The notes under the pieces are model-generated. The model had not been told where the DNA came from, did no database searches, and saw nothing but the letters and a program-made list of their open reading frames with translations. Shown here in pieces: positions 56,456 to 64,000 of a stretch of 64,000 nt of DNA (position 1 is the stretch's first letter; each line of letters begins with the position of its first letter). Source of the DNA: Bettongia penicillata ogilbyi (taxonomy: Eukaryota; Chordata; Mammalia; Diprotodontia; Potoroidae); contig JAJHZJ010000800.1 of NCBI GenBank assembly GCA_023548195.1, positions 1-64,000 on the forward strand, written 5' to 3'. The translations under genes and the position numbers were made by a program.

Positions 56456-56571
56456 CTCTGGGAGTAGCAATGTCGCTCCTGGAAACTGACCCCCCCACCA
56501 CAGGTCCTGCTGCATCGGCTCCACTCTCCCCAGTTGCTCCAGCCTTCGTTTTGTCTTCTCACCTTTCTTGC
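56456..56571 (-). CDS. PAPLN: PAPLN exon 1 of window: TSP1 repeat 1, first half
   Basis: This 116-nt exon starts in phase 0 after CATCAG and ends on AG before GTACTG. It reads [11 protein letters not shown] followed by [18 protein letters not shown]. That gives the W-x2-W-x2-W motif, a C-mannosylation pattern, and CSRTCGG, which fits the O-fucosylation motif of TSP1 repeats. It corresponds to the first residues after the signal peptide, so a further 5' exon carrying the ATG must lie to the right. Confidence 0.94.
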
Positions 56572-59500
56572 CTGATGGGAAAGAAGTACCCAGGAGGGTG
56601 AATCAGTTGGCTAAGGTGAGCCTCTGCATCCACCAGACCAAGGATGGAAAAGTTCTGGGGGTCTAAAAAGGGGGGTCCCAGACTAGTGCGGGGGGTTCCA
56701 GAATAGCTACAGCACTTGGAGTGAAGCCAGCAGAAACAAGGCAATCAAGTATACAATAATATCTACAGTGTAAGGAGAAACAACTTTGAGAAATTTGAGA
56801 CCTTTGATCAAATTCAATGACCCATCAATATTTCAGGGGACTGAGGAAGACATGACCTTAACGAGGAAGCAATGACCTCCAGATGCAGGGTACAACATTC
56901 ATTTTTAGATACAATGTAGGAATTTGTTTTGTTTTACTGTATTTCCTTGTTACAGGATTTGTTTTTTTTTCTTTTTTCCATTGATGTGGAGACCAAGGTG
57001 GGGTATAGGGATAAGGAAGAAAAGAAAGAAAGAAAAAAAAGATGGTCATTGCAGGCTATTTTTAAAACATGCCAAAAAAAAAATTACTGAAAAGAGAGAG
57101 AAAGTAAGAAAGAGGCCTAGAGAAGCTGAACAGCTTTGAAAGCTACAGGTTGAATGTAAAAAGAAAAGCAAGTTGTAACAGATATAACAGAATAATGCAT
57201 ATAATCCTCTTATTCTGTTTTACTGTGCATTTGAAAAATGTGCATTTTATTTGATGTTTTTAGATTCCAAATTAAAATAATTTTTTTAACGATGATATCA
57301 CTTTTACAACACTAAGGTTTGCAAAGGATTGTTAGGTAGTGCAGTAGATACAGCGCCAGGTTTGGAATCAGGAAGACTCACCTTCCTGGGTGCTCATCTG
57401 GCTTCAGACACTTACTACCTGTGTGACCCTGGCCAAGTCACTTAACTGTCTGCCTCAGTTTCTTCATCTGCAATAATAAGCTGGAGAAGGAAATGGCAAA
57501 TCACTTCAGTGTCTTTGCCAAGAAACTCCCACTTGGGGTCACAAAGAGTGGGATAGGACCGAAAAACCACCAGAGTTTGCAAAGCACTCGGCATATCGTT
57601 GGTAAGTAAACATAATCATCTCATTGATTCTATTTTTGATTATTATTATTGACCACCATCTTGGAGATGAGAAAACTGAGGCAGGAGAGGTTTAAGTAAT
57701 CTGCCCAGGGGCAGGATTTGTACCCAGGTCATCTTGCCTCCAAGTCAACCATTCTATCCCCTGTGCCACTCTGTATCATCAAAGCATCATCCCAACTGTA
57801 TGTAGAACATGAGGAAATCTAGGGACAGCTGGGTGGTGCGGTGGAGAGAGCACCCGGTCTGGAGTCAGGAAGACCTGAGTTCAAATTCTACTCATCGTGA
57901 TTCAAGGGCTACATAAAGACCAGCCTGCCAAGCACTTAAAATTGCCATGATCAGTCATTCCTTTGAGCCAAAGTAATGTCTGCAGAAGGCCCAGACAAAA
58001 TTATAACCAGGGAATCTTAAGAATCAGAAGGGTCCATGGAAATCATCTGACCAAGGGCAGAAGAAGAGACATATTTAAGGACATGCCCAACTTGGGGTTT
58101 TGTTGACTATAATGCTTATTTGTGACAAGAAAACCCTTTTTTTTCTTTTTTATAGGAAGGTTAGGTATAGTAACACCAACAAAAAAAGAAGAGAATATCA
58201 ATGAAGCATTTTTAAAATGCACAAAAATGAATAGAAGGAGATTCCAAGGCAAACACAGATAAGCCAAGCACCTTTGGAATGCATTATGTGTGAATATGCA
58301 TATATGTATACACATACATATATTATACCATGCAGATGTACATTATGTTACACATGTTGCATGTAAATTATCAATATAATATATGTCTATGATACACATG
58401 CATCATGTGTACACTGTGTAATTTATACAACATACATGCATGTATAATATGTAGGTGTATCCTCAAGAAGGGAAAAGGATCCATTTGTACAAAAATATTT
58501 ATAGCAGATCTTTTTGTTATGGCTAAGAACTGGAAATGAAGAGGATGCCTATCAATTGGGGAGTGGCTAAACAAGCTGTGGTATATGATTGTGATGGAAT
58601 ATTATTGTGCTGTAAGAAATAACAAGCAGGATGATTTCAGAAAAACCTGGAAAGACTTTCATGAACTCATGCAAAACAAAGTAAGTAGAACCAAGGGAGT
58701 GTTATATACAATAATAACAATATTGTACAATGAAAAACTATTAATAAATTAGCTCTTCTCAGCAATACAATGTTCTAAGATAATTCCAAAGGACTCATGA
58801 TGATGCATGCTATCTACCTCCAAAGAAAGAGCTGATGTAATCTGAATACAAACTGAAGCATGCTGTTTCTTGCTTTCTTTATTTTTTTATTGGAGTCTTC
58901 TTATACAAAATGACTAATATGGAAATGTTTTACATGACTACACATGTATAAACTATATTGGATTGCTTATCGTCTCAGGGAGGAGAGAGAGAAGAGAAGG
59001 AAGAAGGGAGAGATAGAATTTGGAACTCAAAACTTTTTTTAAATGTTTTAAAATTTTGTTTTAAAATGTAATTGGGGAAATAAAATATACATCAAAAATA
59101 ATATTTATGTGATACTATTAGTGTATATATTGTATATTTTATATCACTTGTATAATATATATAACTGTTATGTATACATATGCATATACATACATATATA
59201 TGTATGTGTGTATATATGTGTATGTGTGTAAATATATACATATATGTATATACATACACACTAAATTTAATTCATTAGTTCTAAAGCTAGCTGGCTTGTC
59301 TGTGCTTGCCTCTGAATCTCATTGTTTTCCATACATATATAGTGTGTATAAGCTTTTTTTTTTCTAAGCTTAATGAATCAGTTCACACTAACCCAACCCC
59401 TTTGAAAACTGTTGTATAATAAATACTTCTTTATGGTCTCATTTCATATGGAGGCTACTGTGGGTTCTGAAAGGTACAGAGCATACAGTAGGCCCAGAAA

Positions 59501-60940
59501 CACACTATATGCCTGCTGTCCATGATCCAACAGAATTAAATGCAGTGAGGCTTATGCCAGCCTGACCCCGTTTGTTAGGCACAGCAACTTTGAAAAATCA
59601 CAAACCAAGTCATAGTTAGTCGAAAGAGAATCCACATTGGATCCTTGAAGTATTCAAGTACAATTGATCTAGAAAGAAATATCCCTCAAACAGCAAAACA
59701 GCCATAGCTGCAATTTTTATATAGTAGCGAAGAACTAGAAACAAAGGAGATGCCCAGATGGCAAAGAATAAGAAAAACAAAGGTGCTCATATGTACAAAA
59801 ATATAGCAGTTCTTTTTGTCATGACAAGGAATTGGAAACAAGGGTATCCACCAATCAGAGAATGACTGAAAAAGTAAGCTATGGCACATAAATGGAATGT
59901 TTATTTGCCAGGAAAACAATCTATACACAAATAACTGAAAGATTTAAGAACTCTGGTCAACACAATTATTAACCACAATTGCAGAGGACTCATGGTGAAA
60001 CATACTACTCACCTCCTGATAGAGAAGTGACAAACCCAATGAGACATATTTTGTTTTGGACATGGCCAATGGGGAATTTGTTCTGCTTGACTATAGATGT
60101 TTGTAAAAAGAAGTTTTGTTTTCCTTACTTTCTTAAGGTGGGAAGAAGGGAGAAGGAAAAAAAAGAATTTGGACATGAGAATTAAATAAAATTTCATTTA
60201 AATGGAGGCAATGGTGTCATACGGGTGCTGTATTGCTCATGTACGTTATGTATGTCCTCATAGATTTGTCTAGAAGAGGCTCACAAGGAAGTAAGAACAG
60301 ACGTGTGTATCATCTCCTCCCCTGTCTTTCTCCAAGAGAGACTTTGATTCCTTCTGGAGGTGAAGCAGAAGGCTGGAGTCAGAGGCTGTCCATTCTCCTC
60401 TCCTCAGAGAGGAATAGTACCAAACTAGAATTATATCCACCTGCTCTCTTAAATGTTATTTTTCTAAGGGAAGAAATTTTCAGGTCCAAGCTAAACTCGT
60501 GATCACTGTTCCTTAATGGGGAAGAAGGAAGGAATGTCTCAAGCTTCATATCCAAAGTTTGAGCCTGTCTCATCAGATGCCAGTTCCCTACTGAACACAA
60601 ATAGAAAAAAGCCTATAAACCCATTTACCTGAGTCCATAGCAGAATAGATATCAGAAAAAGTATTCGTACAAGAATGCATACCAGACGATACAGATTGAA
60701 GGAATTGAACTGAAAGGAATTCAAGGAAACTCTTCTATTGGGAGCAAGGCAATTCAACTCAATCAAGAGAAAGGAGCCAAGATTTTACCCAAAGGGAAAT
60801 TACCTGAAATCTCTAGTGTAACAAGTTGGGGATAGGGACAAGATAGCAACTGAGCAACTGTCAGCTTCTCTACATGTTAGCTTCTTCCTAGAGTATTTCT
60901 CCCTTTATGGACTTGAAGAGAGGTTGAATGGTGCATCTTT
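56572..60940. repeat. 5' intron, left part: L1 3' ends and SINEs
   Basis: L1 3' ends on the plus strand lie at about 56740-57290, 58480-59090 and 59690-60190, each with A-rich tail. CORE-SINEs lie at about 57325-57575 and 57820-57900 (plus) and 57650-57780 (minus). AT/TG simple sequence lies at about 58295-58460 and 59105-59270. No signal-peptide exon was found. Confidence 0.7.
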
Positions 60941-60964
60941 TCTCTCTGAGAGAAATGATTATTA

Positions 60965-61312
60965 ATAACCAATTAATACTGGGGAGAACCAGGGTTTTTT
61001 TCCCCCCTGTTTCTTCAAAGATCAGTCCTTGTGAAGGACATTGCTGATAGAAGATTGTTCAGATCCTCTGAGTACATGTTTCTTGCCTCTCTCAACTAGA
61101 AGACCTTACAATGAGAATCTAACCTAGGTGAATTCTGGTCCATTGTGTTCTATTCAGGCAGGACTGGGTGGATCCCTTTTGTCTAGATTGTCAGGTAGTC
61201 TGGGTGTAGAGATAATGTCCAAGAGTGACACGTTCCAAGTCACATCCCCAGCCCCTCATTAGAGTAAAGCCACCTCTTATTATAACATTCAATCTTTCAT
61301 TGTTAACCAGTC
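60965..61312 (+). repeat. Unclassified 350-bp repeat, copy 2
   Basis: Second copy of the element at 33412-33765, same orientation and same order of shared blocks. The internal regions have diverged. Confidence 0.65.
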
Positions 61313-64000
61313 AGAGTTGATCCCTCTCTCCTTTGCAGGAATAGTTGTAGAACATAACATACTATCGGACTTTGGTCAATGTGTAGGTTAATTTTGCTGA
61401 ACTAATTTTTTTGTTCTTTCTTTTTTACTCTGTTACAAACAATGGATGTCTTGCTAAATCCAAGAGCTGCTGGGTGTTGAGAGGTATTCAGAAACACAGG
61501 CATTTTTTTTTTTCCCAAAGCTTTAGAAATTTTTAAAGGAAATGTGATCTGGACTAGTAAAATATTTTCTAAACCCAAATTCACGTTGTTCAAGATCCTG
61601 TTTTACCACATTCAGAAAGCAGAACTGACTTGCCTAGGGACACATAACAAGTCTGAGGTGGGATTAGAATTCAGTGATTGAGACACAAGGGGCTATTTGC
61701 TTAAGCTAACAAATGTCTGGTCTTCTGGTACTCAGAAAGCTGTACCTTAATATTCCAGGCACATTCTTATGCCTAGGGCAAGAATAACTTTTGGTGTGTT
61801 GTTTTCAGATTCTCCAGGTCAGCTACCTTAATACTTCAACGTGATTATGGAATTCCCAGTGCAGATGGGTGCAGATTGCCCTCCGATGCCATGCAAGCTT
61901 TCTCCTCATCCTTTCAAAAATGCTCTATGTGGGAGCCACTGAGTATATTAAAAGTCTTCCTCTGAGTGTTCTGGAGTAATCCCCATCCTGCTCAATGAGC
62001 TCCAGTGACTCAGATTCCTCCTTCATAATCTGCCCCTCCCCACATGTTCAGTCTTCTGACATTTTATGTCCACACCCACCCACCCTGATGTACTCAGTGG
62101 CACTCCTCCAATAAGATACCTCATCTCATGGCTCAGAGCATTCTAACTGGCTGTCTCCCATGCCTGGAAGTCTCCTCCTCTTCCTCATTTCTTTCTCTTG
62201 GTTTCCCTGAAGTTTCAGCTAAAATCTACCTTCTACAGGACACCTTTCCCAATCCTTTTAATTCCAGTACCTTCCCTCTGTTGATCAACTCCAATTTATC
62301 CTGTATCTATCTTCTTTGTACATACTTTGCTTGCATGTTGTCTCCTCCATTAGACTCGGAGCTTCCTGACGTAAGACTGTCTTTTTGCCTTTCTCTGTAT
62401 CCTCAGGGCTTAATAACCTGGCATACAGCAGGCACTTAATAAATGTTTGTTGACTGTCTTCTTACATTTTCCTCCTTTACACACACTATTATCCAGCTAC
62501 GTTGGTCTATTTGCAATTTATTCATCAGAAGGGACAGTTCAGCTCTATTTGGTTTGTCATGTCTAAAATGCTCTGTTCCCTCAAGCAAAATTTCTTCCTT
62601 TCTCTGGCTTTCTTTAAGATTCAATTCAAGTCCCACCATCTGCAGGAATTCTTTCCTCGTCCCCTCCTCCCTAACTGCCAATGCCTCCCCCTCTCAGATT
62701 ACCTGCTGTCTACTCTGTATATATCTTTTTACATATGTAATAATTATATTTTGTCTCCCCTACAAAAGACATCTAGTGGTGACATGGACAAAGTGCTGGA
62801 CTTGGAGTTAGGCAGAGCTTAGCTGAAATCCCAGCTCAAACACTTTTTGGTTGCGGGACCCTGAGCAAGTCACTTAACATCTGCCTCAGTTTCCTCAACT
62901 GTAAAATGCGTTATTGTGAGGATTAAATGAGTTAATATTTATAAAGTGCTGAGCATAGTGCCTGGCACATGGTAAGTGCTACATGAATGCAGATTCCCTT
63001 CCCTTCTCCAGTAGATTGTGAGCTTCTTGAAGGCAGATATTTTTTGTCTCTCTTTGTACCCCTGGTGTTGAGCTGACACATAGTAAGTGCTCAATAAATG
63101 TTTGCTGAATGACTAACTACACAAATAGAGGATAGAACTGTTGTTCAATCGTGTCTGACTCTTTGTGACCCCATCTAAGATTTTCTTGACAAAGACACTG
63201 GAGTGGTTTGCCATTTCCTTCTCAAGCTCCTTTTACAAGTGAGGAAACCGACACAACCAAGGTTAAACAACTTACCCAGGGTCACAAAGACCATACGTGT
63301 CCAAGGTCACATTTGACCCCAAGAATCTGAGTCTTTCTGATTCCCATCTCTGTGCTCTGACCACTGCACCACCTAGCTGACCAAGAGCATACAGAAATTG
63401 TTCATCAATTAGCCAAATTACACTACACCAAGATCAAAGATCTGGTGGAAGGTAAAGAGCCTTGGACTTGGAAGAAAGAATTCCTGGATTTAAAACCTGC
63501 CTTTGCCACTGTGTGACCATAATCAAGTCAAGCTCTACTCGAGACCTGAATTTCTCCATCTACAAAATGGCATAATGATATTTGAACAACTTACATTCCA
63601 CAGTTTCTGTGAGGCTCAATTAAGATGATGCATATAAATAACTTTGTTACCGTAAAGTGTTTTTGATATATAATTTTTTGAACTTGGCCAACATGAACAT
63701 CCACATGCAAAAAGCAGAAAATAAGGATTATAAATGAAACCACAAACCTCTATTACATGCAGCTTCTACTTCTTTTCAATTTTTTCTAATAAATTCAATT
63801 ATAAAATTCAAAATGTTATAATCAGTTCAATTGGATTCTGCTTCTCTATGTCTCCCTCTCAACCTGCTTCTGTTCTCTTCTGTGATTTTTTTTTTTTAAA
63901 AGCCATAATAAACTTTTTTCTTTCCTTTTTTTGACATTCCTATCTCTAGTTCCCCCTTCCTTTCCAAAATAAAAAAAAAAATAGTTAACAAACATAATTA
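61313..64000. repeat. 5' intron, right part: L2 ends and SINEs
   Basis: L2 3' ends lie at about 61960-62450, 62500-62760 and 62995-63115 (plus), each ending like 'cttaataaatgtttgttgac'. CORE-SINEs lie at about 62770-62985 (plus) and 63140-63385 (minus). The 61313-61950 and 63400-64000 stretches hold nothing I recognise. Confidence 0.65.

Larger units (their letters stand above)
476..56571 (-). other. PAPLN: PAPLN (papilin) gene, 23 coding exons, partial at both ends
   Basis: Papilin is a secreted extracellular-matrix glycoprotein of the ADAMTS-like family (TSP1 repeats, cysteine-rich and spacer segments, Kunitz, Ig and PLAC domains, no protease domain). I recognised it from the spacer, the Kunitz exon and the Ig exons, which match mammalian papilin as I remember it over their whole length. 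The 23 exons join in one open frame (3,575 nt) with consensus AG acceptors; every donor is GT except one GC. Exon order, phases and domain order agree with the family. Human papilin is roughly 1,280 residues; about 1,191 are covered here. Missing are the signal-peptide exon to the right and the end of Ig3 plus PLAC to the left. In human the flanking genes are PSEN1 and NUMB (recalled); neither is visible here. No promoter or poly(A) signal of the gene lies in the window. Confidence 0.96.

Noticed and set aside
1..64000. tRNA or other RNA genes
   Set aside because: Several SINEs have tRNA-like heads, but I saw no complete A and B boxes with a plausible cloverleaf, and no snRNA or rRNA sequence.

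Overview
The window is mammalian nuclear DNA, and the repeats point to a marsupial. It carries marsupial-type L1 ORF1 sequence, L1-derived elements with ORF1 only, dense CORE-SINE/MIR copies with the 'ggaaatggcaaaccactcc' type of 3' segment, an RTE fragment, L2 and CR1/L3 LINEs, LTRs and small DNA transposons. The species cannot be fixed from this alone.

One protein-coding gene spans almost the whole window on the minus strand: PAPLN, encoding papilin, a secreted extracellular-matrix protein of the ADAMTS-like family. I rebuilt 23 consecutive coding exons by reading reverse-complement frames between splice sites. Transcription runs from right (56571) to left (476). All exon phases agree across 3,575 coding bases, about 1,191 codons without a stop. 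In order they encode: TSP1 repeat 1 (exons 1-2), the cysteine-rich segment (3-5), the spacer (6-8), TSP1 repeats 2-5 (8-12), a linker with three small C-x6-CC-x14-C modules (13-16), a Kunitz domain with a long polar linker (16-17), Ig1 (18-19), a linker (20), Ig2 (21-22) and the first half of Ig3 (23). The ATG/signal-peptide exon (right of 56571) and the rest of Ig3 plus the PLAC domain (left of 476) were not found here. No other gene and no RNA gene was seen.

Everything else is intron, about 94% of the window, mostly interspersed repeats. By region: 1-2.1 kb, Ig2/Ig3 exons with SINEs; 3.2-10.4 kb, an old plus-strand L1 interrupted by a full-length ORF1-only element (HAL1 type); 10.5-12.2 kb, three exons for Ig1 and its linker; 12.2-16.8 kb, an old minus-strand L1 interrupted by a second, oppositely oriented HAL1-type element; 17-26 kb, Kunitz and linker exons among L1 ends and DNA transposons; 27-34.5 kb, a CR1/L3 LINE with a three-level nest of insertions, then an RTE fragment; 35-44 kb, TSP1 and spacer exons with microsatellites, a 3'UTR-type retrocopy and MITEs; 44-56.6 kb, L1 ends, two LTRs, a long polypurine tract and the 5' exons; 56.6-64 kb, repeat-filled 5' intron.

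The observations I rate highest are: the inverted HAL1 pair around a 402-nt, phase-symmetric three-exon block; the regular C-x6-CC-x14-C triplet in papilin; a recent retrocopy of an mRNA 3' end; a CA-type microsatellite 84 nt upstream of an exon; and a GC-AG intron.
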